DNA of 64,000 nucleotides, taken from assembly GCF_016902445.1 (NCBI RefSeq), contig NZ_JACSNX010000005.1, positions 1 to 64,000 of the forward strand, in the 5' to 3' direction. This DNA is from Oscillibacter valericigenes (lineage in GTDB: Bacteria > Bacillota > Clostridia > Oscillospirales > Oscillospiraceae). Below, in pieces: positions 8,358 to 16,543 of the stretch. The notes under the pieces are model-generated. The model saw nothing but the letters and a program-made list of their open reading frames with translations. It searched no databases and was not told where the DNA came from. Both the position numbers and the translations under genes were made by a program. Numbering within the stretch: the first letter of the stretch is position 1; every line of letters starts with the position of its first letter.

Positions 8358-8760
8358 AGAGGGGACTGCGTCCCCCCTTTACGCTCCGGCAGACCTGCGG
8401 TCTGCCTCCGCTATTCCCCCTCACCAGTGACGTCGGTCACTGGTGTGTGCGCCCCAAGGGCGCACGGGTCGGGGAATTTTCGACAGGTACACGCCCTGCC
8501 GAAAATGATTAGAATTTATTCTTTCGCCGGAGGCGAACGAACTGGGGAAACCGGATGGTTTCCCCTAGCCCCCTTCCTTTTGAGGGGCGGAGCATTTGGT
8601 GGGATGCCATAGGCATATCTCCACTCTCTATTCTCCACTCTTCACTCTGGCGAAGCCTGACGCTTCGCCTCCCCCTTCCGGTTTGCCGGTGACGCCTGTC
8701 CCCCAATGGGCGTTTGGGATTTTCCGACGTTGGCACCCCTGGGGTGTGCCGGAAATGCAT
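8357..8760. repeat. Hairpin-array intergenic element between serC and serA
   Basis: About 400 bases without a gene, built almost wholly from consecutive short inverted repeats. Clear ones are 8361-8375 (GGGGAC/GTCCCC), 8388-8406 (8 bp, TGC loop), 8422-8445 (10 bp, GTCG loop), 8447-8465 (8 bp, CAA loop), 8477-8505 (TTTTCG/CGAAAA with inner CAGG/CCTG), 8523-8537 (TTCGCC/GGCGAA, GGA loop), 8544-8565 (9 bp, GGAT loop), 8624-8636 (5 bp), 8649-8669 (8 bp) and the bulged stem around 8731-8756. A pyrimidine-rich stretch (8638-8648) separates two groups. The first hairpin could end serC transcripts. Short frames here (for example 8427-8612) have no coding character. The composition is that of a mosaic repeat element. 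Confidence 0.75.
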
Positions 8761-8778
8761 GAAAGGGGTCATATCAAT

Positions 8779-9693
8779 ATGGCATTGAGAGTTTTGGTCA
8801 CCGACGGCATGGACGCCGGCGCGATGGAACAGCTGCGCAAAGATGGGTATGAGGTCGTTGAGCAGTTTTACGAGCCCGACCAGCTAGGCACGGCCCTGCG
8901 GGAGTTTGACGTGGTCATCATCCGCAGCGCCACCAAGATCAAGGAGCCGCAGATCGATGCCGCTGCGGGCAGCCGCCTGAAGCTCATCATCCGCGCCGGC
9001 GTGGGCGTGGACAACATTGCAGTGAAATATGCGGAGGAACACGGCATCCAGGTCAGAAACACGCCCCGCGCCTCCTCCAACGCGGTGGCGGAGCTGGCCC
9101 TGGCGCTGCTGTTCTCCTGCGCCCGGAACATCTCCATCGCGGGCCACACCATGCGGGAAAACAAGTGGGAGAAGAAGGCCTACTCCAAGGGCTTTGAGCT
9201 TGCCGGAAAGACCATGGGCGTCATCGGCTACGGCCGGATCGGCCAGATGGTGGGCGCCAAGGGTCAGGCCCTGGGCATGGATGTGCTGTCCGTGGTCCAC
9301 CGGAACAAGCCGGAGGGCTGCGAGTGCGAGACCATGCACTTCGTCTCCATGGACGAGCTGCTCTCCCGGTCCGACATCATCGTCCTCTGCGCCCCCGGCG
9401 GCGACAGGCCCCTGGTGGATGCAGAGTCTCTGGCCAAAATGAAGGACGGCGTGGTGATCATCAACGTCTCCCGGGGCTCCAACGTGGATGAGGCGGCCCT
9501 GCTGGAGGCGCTGAACAGCGGCAAGGTCAAGGCCGCCGGCCTGGATGTGTGGATGAGCGAGAAGGATCCCAACTGGGCTCTGGCCCAGCATCCGGCCGTC
9601 TCCTGCACGCCCCATATCGGAGCAGGCACCAAGGAGGCGCAGAAACGCATCGGCGCGGAATTGGTGGATATCGTGGAGCATTTCGGAAAATAA
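8779..9693 (+). CDS. serA: D-3-phosphoglycerate dehydrogenase, short form
   Basis: The 304-residue product oxidises 3-phosphoglycerate to 3-phosphohydroxypyruvate, the first step of serine synthesis, feeding SerC. It has RAGVGVDNIA, the Rossmann motif GVIGYGRIGQMVG, the Arg in NVSRGSNVDE and the catalytic His in CTPHIGAGT. It ends right after the catalytic domain, so the C-terminal ACT domain that mediates serine feedback in long SerA proteins is absent. The ATG at 8779 follows GAAAGGGG; upstream in-frame codons lie in the hairpin array. A transcription terminator follows. A general 2-hydroxyacid dehydrogenase is possible, but the position beside serC supports SerA. Confidence 0.88.
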   Translation: MALRVLVTDGMDAGAMEQLRKDGYEVVEQFYEPDQLGTALREFDVVIIRSATKIKEPQIDAAAGSRLKLIIRAGVGVDNIAVKYAEEHGIQVRNTPRASSNAVAELALALLFSCARNISIAGHTMRENKWEKKAYSKGFELAGKTMGVIGYGRIGQMVGAKGQALGMDVLSVVHRNKPEGCECETMHFVSMDELLSRSDIIVLCAPGGDRPLVDAESLAKMKDGVVIINVSRGSNVDEAALLEALNSGKVKAAGLDVWMSEKDPNWALAQHPAVSCTPHIGAGTKEAQKRIGAELVDIVEHFGK

Positions 9694-9707
9694 GCTCATC
9701 CGCTCAG

Positions 9708-9743
9708 GCCCCCTCCCGCGAAATCGGGAGGGGGCTTCTTTTT
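9708..9743 (+). terminator. Terminator of serA
   Basis: An 11-bp GC-rich stem (9708-9718 with 9725-9735) with a 6-base loop is followed by TTCTTTTT. It sits 14 bases past the serA stop. Confidence 0.85.
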
Positions 9744-9803
9744 CCGCCCATTTCTACTTTTTCCTTTTTCCGCAAATTTTCCTTAAATTTTTATCGTTTT
9801 TTA

Positions 9804-9845
9804 ACTGCCATCTCTATTTACTTTTTAAAGTTGGCAGTGTATAAT
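9804..9845 (+). promoter_or_regulatory. busR-opu promoter with a bipartite inverted-repeat operator
   Basis: TATAAT (9840-9845) with TTTACT (9817-9822) 17 bases upstream form the promoter. The arms ACTGCCA (9804-9810) and TGGCAGT (9832-9838) form a perfect inverted repeat with 21 bases between them and bracket the -35 box. The BusR family is known to bind a bipartite site whose halves are separated by 22 bp, so this is a good candidate autoregulatory operator of the gene that follows. Confidence 0.65.
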
Positions 9846-9884
9846 AGGGACCATACAATCGCAGAAGAGAAGGTGATGGATCCC

Positions 9885-10514
9885 ATGAGGCAGGCAGTTG
9901 TCCCGGCCCAGTATCTGCAGATCGCGCTGGATCTGGCCACACGCATCGCCCAGGGGGAGCTGGCGGAGGGCAGCCGGATCTACGGCCGGTCCGTGCTGGC
10001 ATCGGAGTACGGCGTCTCTCCGGAGACGATCCGCAAGGCCCTGCGGCTGCTGGCGGATATGAAGGTGGTGGACGTAAAGCCCCAGAGCGGGGCCGTGGTC
10101 CTCTCCGCCGACAGCGCCAGGCGGTACATCGACAACTTCTCCGAAGACGCGGACATCCACTCTCTGCGCTGTCAGCTGAAGGACCTGCTGGCGGAATCCG
10201 CAGAGGTGAACCGGCGCATGGCGGAAACGGTGACGGCCCTGGTCAAGAGCCAGGATACCTTCGCAGCTGCCGGCCAGCCGCTTCCCAACTACGAGGTCCC
10301 TGTTCCAAAGGATTCCCCCCTGATCGGGAAAAGCATCGGAGAGCTGCAGTTCTGGCAGTCCACCGGCGGCACCATCGTGGCCATCCGGCGGGGCCAGACG
10401 GTGATCCTCTCCCCCGGCCCCTACGCCGAACTGTACGGCGGTGACGTCATCATCCTGGTGGGAAGCCCCAGCGCCGCGGAAGCGGCCCACCGGCTAGTAA
10501 CGACAAAGGAGTGA
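9885..10514 (+). CDS. busR: BusR-like transcriptional regulator: GntR-type winged helix plus RCK_C (TrkA_C) domain
   Basis: Residues 1-70 are a GntR-type winged helix (GRSVLASEYGVSPETIRKAL). Residues about 80-125 form a heptad-rich helix (LRCQLKDLLAESAEVNRRM), and residues 130-209 an RCK_C domain (SPLIGKSIGELQF, YGGDVIILVG). This order is that of BusR, a tetrameric repressor of glycine-betaine importer genes that binds c-di-AMP through RCK_C. It lies 10 bases upstream of the Opu operon, as expected. ATG at 9885 is preferred because AAGGTGAT lies 7 bases upstream; ATG at 9876 in the same frame is also possible. Control by c-di-AMP is inferred from the family, not shown. Confidence 0.8.
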   Translation: MRQAVVPAQYLQIALDLATRIAQGELAEGSRIYGRSVLASEYGVSPETIRKALRLLADMKVVDVKPQSGAVVLSADSARRYIDNFSEDADIHSLRCQLKDLLAESAEVNRRMAETVTALVKSQDTFAAAGQPLPNYEVPVPKDSPLIGKSIGELQFWQSTGGTIVAIRRGQTVILSPGPYAELYGGDVIILVGSPSAAEAAHRLVTTKE

Positions 10515-10524
10515 AGGCAGCAGT

Positions 10525-11634
10525 ATGATCCAGTTTGAACACGTATCCAAAAGCTATGGCAAGACCCCGGTCCTGAAGGACCTGAATTTCACCATTCCCG
10601 ATGGACAGTTCGTGGTCCTGATCGGCCCCTCCGGCTGCGGTAAAACCACCACCATGAAGATGATCAACCGCCTGCTGGAGCCGGATACCGGCACCATCCG
10701 CATCGACGGAAAAGATGTCCACAGCCAGGACAAGGTGGAACTGCGGCGGCATATCGGCTATGTCATCCAGCAGATCGGCCTGTTCCCCAACATGACTGTG
10801 GCCCAGAACATCTGCGTGGTGCCCAGGCTGCTGAAGTACGACAAGGCCCGGTGCGACGAGATCGTCCAGGAGATGCTGCAGCTGGTCCATATGGAGCAGT
10901 ATGCCAACAAGTACCCCTCTGAGCTCTCCGGCGGCCAGCAGCAGCGCATCGGCGTGCTGCGGGCCCTGGCGGCCTCTCCCCCCATCGTGCTGATGGATGA
11001 GCCCTTCTCCGCCCTGGATCCCCTGACCCGGGAATCCCTGCAGGATGAGGTGAAGAGCCTGCAGCAGAAGCTGAACAAGACCATCGTCTTCGTCAGCCAC
11101 GACATGAGCGAGGCGCTGAAGCTGGCAGACATCATCATCTTTATGTCCGCCGGTGAGGTGGTGCAGATGGCCTCTCCCGAGGAGATGCTGGAGCATCCCG
11201 CCAACGACCTGGTCCGCACGTTTATGGGCAAGCACACGCCGGACACGGCGCCCTCCAAGGTGGAGAGCTTCATGCGCACCAATGTGTTCAGCGTCCACAA
11301 GGACCGTGGCGTGCTGGAGTGCGCGGAGCGCATGGCCCGCGGCAGCGTGGATACCCTGCTGGTCACGGACGAACAGAACCGGTACTTAGGCACGATCTCC
11401 ATCGGCGACATCCGCCACTGGGGACGGGAGCTCACGACCATCGAGCCCCTGATCCGCCAGACCGCCCGGACCGTCCGGGTGGGCGACGAGGCCAAAGAGA
11501 GCTTCGACTATCTGCTGGACTCCGGCGCCAACTACGTGGTGGTGCTGAACGCGGACGACACCATCGCCGGCATCGTCACCAAGACCAGCGTTGCCCGCTC
11601 CGTGGCGGAGAATCTGTGGGGTGAGGCCAAATGA
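10525..11634 (+). CDS. opuCA: Osmoprotectant (betaine/choline/carnitine) ABC importer, ATP-binding subunit with CBS domains
   Basis: A 369-residue ATPase with Walker A GPSGCGKTT, signature LSGGQQQRIGV and Walker B IVLMDEPFSALD. After about residue 245 two CBS modules follow (VDTLLVTDEQNRYLGTISIGD and ANYVVVLNADDTIAGIVTKTS), as in OpuCA/OpuBA. It powers uptake of compatible solutes across the membrane. AAAGGAG precedes the ATG and overlaps the busR stop. The gene overlaps the next one by 4 bases (ATGA), so the operon is translationally coupled. CBS pairs in these ATPases can sense ionic strength or c-di-AMP in other species; which applies here is unknown. Confidence 0.9.
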   Translation: MIQFEHVSKSYGKTPVLKDLNFTIPDGQFVVLIGPSGCGKTTTMKMINRLLEPDTGTIRIDGKDVHSQDKVELRRHIGYVIQQIGLFPNMTVAQNICVVPRLLKYDKARCDEIVQEMLQLVHMEQYANKYPSELSGGQQQRIGVLRALAASPPIVLMDEPFSALDPLTRESLQDEVKSLQQKLNKTIVFVSHDMSEALKLADIIIFMSAGEVVQMASPEEMLEHPANDLVRTFMGKHTPDTAPSKVESFMRTNVFSVHKDRGVLECAERMARGSVDTLLVTDEQNRYLGTISIGDIRHWGRELTTIEPLIRQTARTVRVGDEAKESFDYLLDSGANYVVVLNADDTIAGIVTKTSVARSVAENLWGEAK

Positions 11635-12275
11635 TGACTCTGATCCAGGACTACGGAGCGGATCTGCTGCGGGCCATCGGCCAGCACACGGTGTATGTGC
11701 TGATCTCCGCGGCCATCGGCTTTGCCGTGGGGCTGGTGTTCGGCATCCTGCTCTCCCGGGTCCCCCGATGGCTGTCCGGCATCATCATCCCCATCCTCTC
11801 CATCTTCCAGACCATCCCGGGCCTGGTGTTCATCGGCGTGCTGTTCATCTGGTGGGGCAACATCTATCCCACGGTGATCGTGGCACTCAGTGTCTACGCC
11901 ATGTTCCCGGTGCTGAAAAACACCTACACCGGCATTCTGGAGGTGGAGAGCCAGTATATCGAAGCCGCCAAGGGCTGCGGCATGTCCTCTCTTCAGACGC
12001 TGCTGCTGGTGGAGCTTCCCCTGGCCATGCCGGTCATCATCGCAGGGCTCCGGATGGCCACCATCTACACCGTCTCCTGGGCGGTGCTGGCCTCCATGAT
12101 CGGATTGGGGGGCCTGGGGGACTTCGTATACCGGGGCACCAATTCCAACAATAACACCCTGATCCTGCTGGGGGCCATCCCGGCGGCCATTTTGGCCATT
12201 CTCTTCGGACTGGTGATCGACCTGCTGCAGAAAAAGGTCACGCCCCGTGGCCTGCGGAAGGAGGCGGGCAGATGA
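11631..12275 (+). CDS. opuCB: Osmoprotectant ABC importer permease
   Basis: A 214-residue BPD-type permease with about five or six membrane helices. The EAA-type loop (EVESQYIEAAKGCGMSSLQTL) contacts the ATPase. The pattern IPILSIFQTIPGLVFIG is typical of OpuCB/ProW-like permeases. The start ATG overlaps the opuCA stop and the end overlaps the next start (both ATGA), a tightly coupled arrangement. It would pair with the membrane domain of the following fusion protein to form the channel. Confidence 0.9.
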   Translation: MMTLIQDYGADLLRAIGQHTVYVLISAAIGFAVGLVFGILLSRVPRWLSGIIIPILSIFQTIPGLVFIGVLFIWWGNIYPTVIVALSVYAMFPVLKNTYTGILEVESQYIEAAKGCGMSSLQTLLLVELPLAMPVIIAGLRMATIYTVSWAVLASMIGLGGLGDFVYRGTNSNNNTLILLGAIPAAILAILFGLVIDLLQKKVTPRGLRKEAGR

Positions 12276-13774
12276 GCTGGGATCTGATCTTCCAACACCT
12301 GTTTATCGTGCTGGCGGCCAGCCTGCTGTCCATCGCCGTCGGCCTGCCCCTTGGCATCTGGGCCTATGTGTCCAAAGTGGCTCGTCCGGTGATCCTGCGG
12401 ATCGTGGACCTGCTGCAGACCATCCCCTCCCTGGCGCTGCTGGGCATCATCATGGTGGTGCTGGATCCGGGCAAGCTGACGGTCATCACAGGCATCACCC
12501 TCTACTCCCTGCTCCCCATTGTGCGGAACACCTGCCTGGGACTTCAGGAGGTGGATCCCGGCGTGAAGGAGGCCGCCCGCGGCATGGGCATGAGCAAGCC
12601 CTACCGCGTGCTGATGGTGGAGTTTCCCCTGGCCTTCCCCACGGTGTTCACCGGCATCCGCATCGCGGTGGTGAACGCCATCGGCACCGCTGTGTTCGCG
12701 GCCTTCGTGGGCGGCGGCGGCCTGGGCGGCGTCATTACTCAGGCTATCCGCATCTCGGATATGCCTCTGATCCTGGCGGCCACCGGTGTGCTTATGGTCA
12801 TCGCCGTGGCGCTGGACTTCATCATGAGCTGGTTCGAAGGCCAGATGCGCAAGAGTCGGGGTGGCTCCAAAAAGATGTGGATCCCGGTGGCGCTGATCGT
12901 GGCGGCCTTCATCGCCCTGCTGCCCTATGGACGGGGCGGCACCGGCGACATCCTGCTGTATGACGGCGACTACTCCGAGACCCAGCTGATGCACCACATG
13001 GTGAAGATGCTGGTGGAGGACCAGACGGACCTGACCGTCACCATCCAGGACCAGATGTCCCAGGTGAACAACTGGAATGCCCTGAAGGATGACGGCCACA
13101 CCTGCGACCTGATGATCTCCTACGACGGCACACTGCTGACCACCTTCTTCCATCAGGACACCCCCGACGTGCCGGAGGGCATGACCATCTACGAGTATGT
13201 GAAGGAAAAGGCCCTGGCAGACTATGACATCCATGTACTGGGCCGGCCCGGCTTTGAAAACACCTATGCCATCGGCGTGCCTCAGGAGCTGGCAGATACG
13301 TACGGTCTGGAGACCATCAGCGACCTGATCCCCATCGCGGATCAGCTGACCTTCGGCGCGGAGCAGGAGTTCTTCACGCTGGAGGGCAGCATGAAGTACG
13401 ATCCCTTCGTGAAGTTCTACGGCCTGAATTTCAAGGACGCGGTATCCGTGGACATGGGCCTGAAATACTCCGCCATCGAAAACGGCACCTTTGACGTATC
13501 TGTGGTCTACACCACAGACGGTCTGAACATCAAGACCGGCCTGAAGGTCCTGGAGGATGACCAGAGCTTCTTCCCGGACTACTACGGAATGTACATCGTC
13601 CGGGGCGACCTGCTGGAGAAATACCCGGAGGTGGAGGGCATCCTGGAGCAGCTGACCGGGAAGATCTCCACCCAGCAGATGACCGAGCTGACCTATCAGG
13701 TGGATGTGGAAGGCCGCACCGTGGACGAGGTGGCCCGCGAGTTCCTGGTGAGCCTGGGCTTGCTGGACGCCTGA
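12272..13774 (+). CDS. Osmoprotectant ABC importer: permease fused to substrate-binding protein
   Basis: Residues 1-210 form a second BPD permease (ISIAVGLPLGIW, LLQTIPSLALLG, EEVDPGV..AARGMGMS-type EAA loop). Residues about 215-500 form an OpuC/OpuBC-like binding domain after a membrane anchor (WIPVALIVAAFIALLPYG): GDILLYDGDYSETQLM, YDGTLLTTFFHQD, RPGFENTYAIGVP. The fusion tethers the receptor to the channel, as in OpuFB-type systems. An extra stand-alone permease is encoded upstream, so the complex probably has two different membrane subunits and a tethered receptor. Ligand is predicted to be a quaternary ammonium osmolyte; the aromatic cage cannot be confirmed by eye. A terminator follows. 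Confidence 0.88.
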   Translation: MSWDLIFQHLFIVLAASLLSIAVGLPLGIWAYVSKVARPVILRIVDLLQTIPSLALLGIIMVVLDPGKLTVITGITLYSLLPIVRNTCLGLQEVDPGVKEAARGMGMSKPYRVLMVEFPLAFPTVFTGIRIAVVNAIGTAVFAAFVGGGGLGGVITQAIRISDMPLILAATGVLMVIAVALDFIMSWFEGQMRKSRGGSKKMWIPVALIVAAFIALLPYGRGGTGDILLYDGDYSETQLMHHMVKMLVEDQTDLTVTIQDQMSQVNNWNALKDDGHTCDLMISYDGTLLTTFFHQDTPDVPEGMTIYEYVKEKALADYDIHVLGRPGFENTYAIGVPQELADTYGLETISDLIPIADQLTFGAEQEFFTLEGSMKYDPFVKFYGLNFKDAVSVDMGLKYSAIENGTFDVSVVYTTDGLNIKTGLKVLEDDQSFFPDYYGMYIVRGDLLEKYPEVEGILEQLTGKISTQQMTELTYQVDVEGRTVDEVAREFLVSLGLLDA

Positions 13775-13780
13775 CGCCAT

Positions 13781-13826
13781 CCGAAAAGAACGCTCCGGAG
13801 CGGCAAAGCCCCGGAGCGTTTTTCGG
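13781..13826. terminator. Bidirectional terminator after the opu operon
   Basis: CCGAAAA..TTTTCGG flanks an inner 10-bp stem (13789-13798 with 13811-13820) followed by TTTTT. It lies 7 bases beyond the opu stop. Confidence 0.8.
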
Positions 13827-13883
13827 AACAGATCTTTCGGACCGCACAGCGCTCTGCCCTCCGGCACGCAGCCGGCAGCAGCG

Positions 13884-13909
13884 GGCCCCGCGCCATTCGG
13901 CGCGGGGCC
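13884..13909 (-). terminator. GC-rich hairpin downstream of the flavin-rubredoxin gene
   Basis: An 11-bp perfect stem (13884-13894 with 13899-13909), ATTC loop, lies just past the minus-strand stop at 13915. There is no clear T tract after it, so it may act as an RNA-stabilising hairpin or a weak terminator. Confidence 0.5.
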
Positions 13910-13914
13910 TGTCC

Positions 13915-14541
13915 TCATTTTTCGATCTTCACGAACTTCTCCGCCGGGGCGCCGCACAGGGGGCACCGGAAGTCCGGCGGCAGGGACTCTCCCTCGTACA
14001 CATAGCCGCAGACGGTGCAGCGGTAGCCATTGATCTCCACGGTGCGGTAGACGGTGGCGGCAGGCGGCGTGGCCTTGCCCCGGTCCGTGTAGGCCTGGAG
14101 GGTCAGCACCTTCCCGTCCCCCAGGACCTCCGCCTCCGCAGCCTGTCCTACAAACAGGATATAGCTGCCGATCTCCAGCCGGTCCACCACCTTGCAGGCG
14201 ATGCGGGAGACCATATGCTCCTTCAGATAGGGGTTGCCGCTGCCGTCTGTCTGGACCTCCCGGCCGGCGAACTTGTCCGCCACCCGGCCGGACTTGTAGC
14301 CAAAGGTGTCGATCAGCTCCGCCGGCGCGTCCGCGTCCAGCAGCGTGACGGAAAAGCTCCCAGCCGCCTGGACAGCCTTGCAGGTCTCGTGGTCCTTGTT
14401 CACCGCCACCGTGAACTTGGGCGGGAAAGAGGAAGTCACCTGGTGGAACGAGTTGACGATGCAGCCGTGGTTCCTGCCATCCGCCGCCGCTGAGAGCAGA
14501 CAGAGGGCGTAGTCCATTTTCTGATACGCTTTGTTATCCAT
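13915..14541 (-). CDS. hrb: Flavin reductase-like protein with C-terminal rubredoxin (high-molecular-weight rubredoxin)
   Basis: The 208-residue product starts at 14541 after AAAGGAAGG. Residues 1-150 are an FMN-binding split-barrel flavin reductase domain (NHGCIVNSFHQVTSSFPPKF, ETCKAVQAAGSFSVTLLD). Residues about 165-208 are a rubredoxin with iron ligands in CTVCGYVYEG and CPLCGAPAEKF. This is the layout of Hrb of Moorella, which passes electrons from NAD(P)H to flavodiiron proteins in oxygen and peroxide defence in anaerobes. No flavodiiron gene is adjacent here. A cytoplasmic redox role is expected. Upstream DNA is AT-rich (14600-14625), but I could not fix a promoter. Confidence 0.85.
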   Translation of the reverse strand: MDNKAYQKMDYALCLLSAAADGRNHGCIVNSFHQVTSSFPPKFTVAVNKDHETCKAVQAAGSFSVTLLDADAPAELIDTFGYKSGRVADKFAGREVQTDGSGNPYLKEHMVSRIACKVVDRLEIGSYILFVGQAAEAEVLGDGKVLTLQAYTDRGKATPPAATVYRTVEINGYRCTVCGYVYEGESLPPDFRCPLCGAPAEKFVKIEK

Positions 14542-14693
14542 GTTGCCTTCCTTTCTGGCGGCTCCGGCCGCCGATCCCCGGAAAATCCTCTGTGACCATT
14601 TTATATATTTAATATATAGTTTACCAGAAGCGCCCGGCAGATGCCTGTTGCAGCCGCGACTGGTCCGCCGCAAAAATTTTCTCCCGTTTTCTG

Positions 14694-14722
14694 TGGACAA
14701 ATACCGGTTTATGGCTTATACT
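14694..14722 (+). promoter_or_regulatory. Sigma70-type promoter for adenine deaminase
   Basis: TGGACA (14694-14699) and TATACT (14717-14722) are separated by 17 bases. The leader to the ade start is about 80 bases and AT-rich. I see no riboswitch motif in it. Confidence 0.6.
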
Positions 14723-14807
14723 CTCTATAACCATACAGCATTATTGCAATTTATATCTGATATAAGTTAATATGATGCTTTCAATTTTCAACAGAAGGAG
14801 TGGTTCT

Positions 14808-16532
14808 ATGTCTGAGAGCTACGCTGGCAAGATCAACCGGAAGCTGCTGAAAAAGCGCCGCATCATCAACGCCGCCGCCGGGCGGGAGCCGGCGGACCTG
14901 GTGCTGAAGAACGCCACCTATGTCAACGTCTTCTCCAACGAGCTCTGCCACGCCGACATCGCCGTGGCGGAGGGGCTGATCGTGGGCATGGGCCAGTACT
15001 CCGGCACCGTGGAGGAGGACTGCACCGGCAAGATCGTCCTCCCCGGCTTCCTGGACGCCCACATCCATCTGGAGAGCTCCCTGGTCTCCCCCAAGGAGTT
15101 CGTGAAGGCCGTGCTGCCCCACGGCACCACCACCGTCATCACCGACCCCCACGAGATCGCCAACGTCATGGGCACCGACGGCATCGAGTACATGCTCCAG
15201 GCCACGGAGGACCTGCCGGTGGACGTGCGGTTCATGCTGCCCTCCTGCGTGCCGGCCACGCCTCTGGACGAGTCCGGCGCCGTGCTGGACTACCGGGCCA
15301 TCGACTCCTTCTACGACCATCCCCGGGTCCAGGGCCTGGCGGAGATGATGAACTTCGTGGGCATCATCGCCGGGGACGACCAGCCGGTGGAGAAGATCGT
15401 GGCCGCCCAGGCCCACCACAAGAAGATCGACGGCCATGCGCCGGACCTGGTGGGCAACGACCTGAACGCCTACATCGCCGCCGGCGTCTACTCCGACCAC
15501 GAGTGCCACGACCTGAACGACGCCATCGCCAAGCTGGAGCGGGGCCAGTTCATCATGATCCGGGAGGGAACCGCCGCCCGGAATCTGGACGCCCTGGCCC
15601 CCCTGCTGTGCGACAAATACTCCGAGCGGTGCATGTTCTGCACCGACGACAAGCACCCCAACGACCTGCTGGAAAAAGGCCACATCGACTACATCGTCAA
15701 GCGGGCCATCGGCCTGGGGGTGGACCCCATCACCGCCGTGAAGGTGGCCTGCCACAATGCCGCCCGGTACTTCCTGCTGAACAACCGGGGCGCCATCGCC
15801 CCGGGCTACCTGGGGGACTTTGTCATCATTGACAGCTTCCAGGACTTCCACATCGAGAAGGTGTTCAAGAAAGGCGAGCTGATGGTGGATCACGGCGTGG
15901 TGAAGGACTTCCCCACCCCGGCCATCGACCCCTACCTGACGGAGCGGGCCCACAGCACCTTCCACGTGGAGCACCTGACGGCGCAGGACTTCACGGAGGC
16001 CCGGCCCCGGGGCATCATCGGTATGGTGAACGGGGAGATCACCACCGTGGACGCCGGCTACTCCGACCGGATCGACGCGGAGTACGACGTGCTGAAGATC
16101 GCCGTGGTGGAGCGCCACAAGAACACCCGCCACATCGGCATCGGCTTCCTCCAGGGCTACGGTTTGAAATCCGGCGCTGTGGCCACCTCCGTCTCCCACG
16201 ACTCCCACAACATCATCGTGGTAGGCACCAGCGAGGCCGACATGGCCGCCGCCGCCAACCGGGTGGTGGAGCTGAACGGCGGCATCGTGGTCTGGGACGG
16301 CGGCAAGCCCGTGGCGGAGGTCCCCCTGTCCATTGCCGGCATCATGAGCGACGAACCCCTGACCGCCGTCAATGAGAAGCTGGAATTCGCCAAGGCCAAG
16401 GCCCACGCCCTGGGCGTCAACCCGGGCATCGACCCCTTCATGACCCTGAGCTTCATGGCCCTGCCGGTGATCCCCTCCCTGCGGATCACCACCCGGGGCG
16501 TGTTCGACGTGACCACCCAGAGCTATGTGTGA
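14808..16532 (+). CDS. ade: Adenine deaminase
   Basis: The 574-residue length and sequence match bacterial adenine deaminase (Ade/AdeC), which converts adenine to hypoxanthine and ammonia in purine salvage. Metal-binding motif GFLDAHIHLESS, the THD-type segment TTTVITDPHEIANVMG, DGHAPDLVGNDLNAY, SDHECHDL and CTDDKHPNDLL are seen. The C-terminal region (GVNPGIDPFMTLSFMALPVI) is typical too. ATG at 14808 follows AGAAGGAG; an earlier in-frame ATG at 14772 precedes that site and is rejected. It is probably followed on the same transcript by a small membrane-protein gene. Confidence 0.95.
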   Translation: MSESYAGKINRKLLKKRRIINAAAGREPADLVLKNATYVNVFSNELCHADIAVAEGLIVGMGQYSGTVEEDCTGKIVLPGFLDAHIHLESSLVSPKEFVKAVLPHGTTTVITDPHEIANVMGTDGIEYMLQATEDLPVDVRFMLPSCVPATPLDESGAVLDYRAIDSFYDHPRVQGLAEMMNFVGIIAGDDQPVEKIVAAQAHHKKIDGHAPDLVGNDLNAYIAAGVYSDHECHDLNDAIAKLERGQFIMIREGTAARNLDALAPLLCDKYSERCMFCTDDKHPNDLLEKGHIDYIVKRAIGLGVDPITAVKVACHNAARYFLLNNRGAIAPGYLGDFVIIDSFQDFHIEKVFKKGELMVDHGVVKDFPTPAIDPYLTERAHSTFHVEHLTAQDFTEARPRGIIGMVNGEITTVDAGYSDRIDAEYDVLKIAVVERHKNTRHIGIGFLQGYGLKSGAVATSVSHDSHNIIVVGTSEADMAAAANRVVELNGGIVVWDGGKPVAEVPLSIAGIMSDEPLTAVNEKLEFAKAKAHALGVNPGIDPFMTLSFMALPVIPSLRITTRGVFDVTTQSYV

Positions 16533-16543
16533 GGAGACCGCAT

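Noticed and set aside
8427-8772. Short frames inside the serC-serA gap
   Set aside because: They read through inverted repeats and give proline/arginine-rich nonsense without usable ribosome binding sites.
14781-16406. Long minus-strand frame opposite adenine deaminase
   Set aside because: Same shadow effect; no family resemblance and the plus-strand gene is unambiguous.
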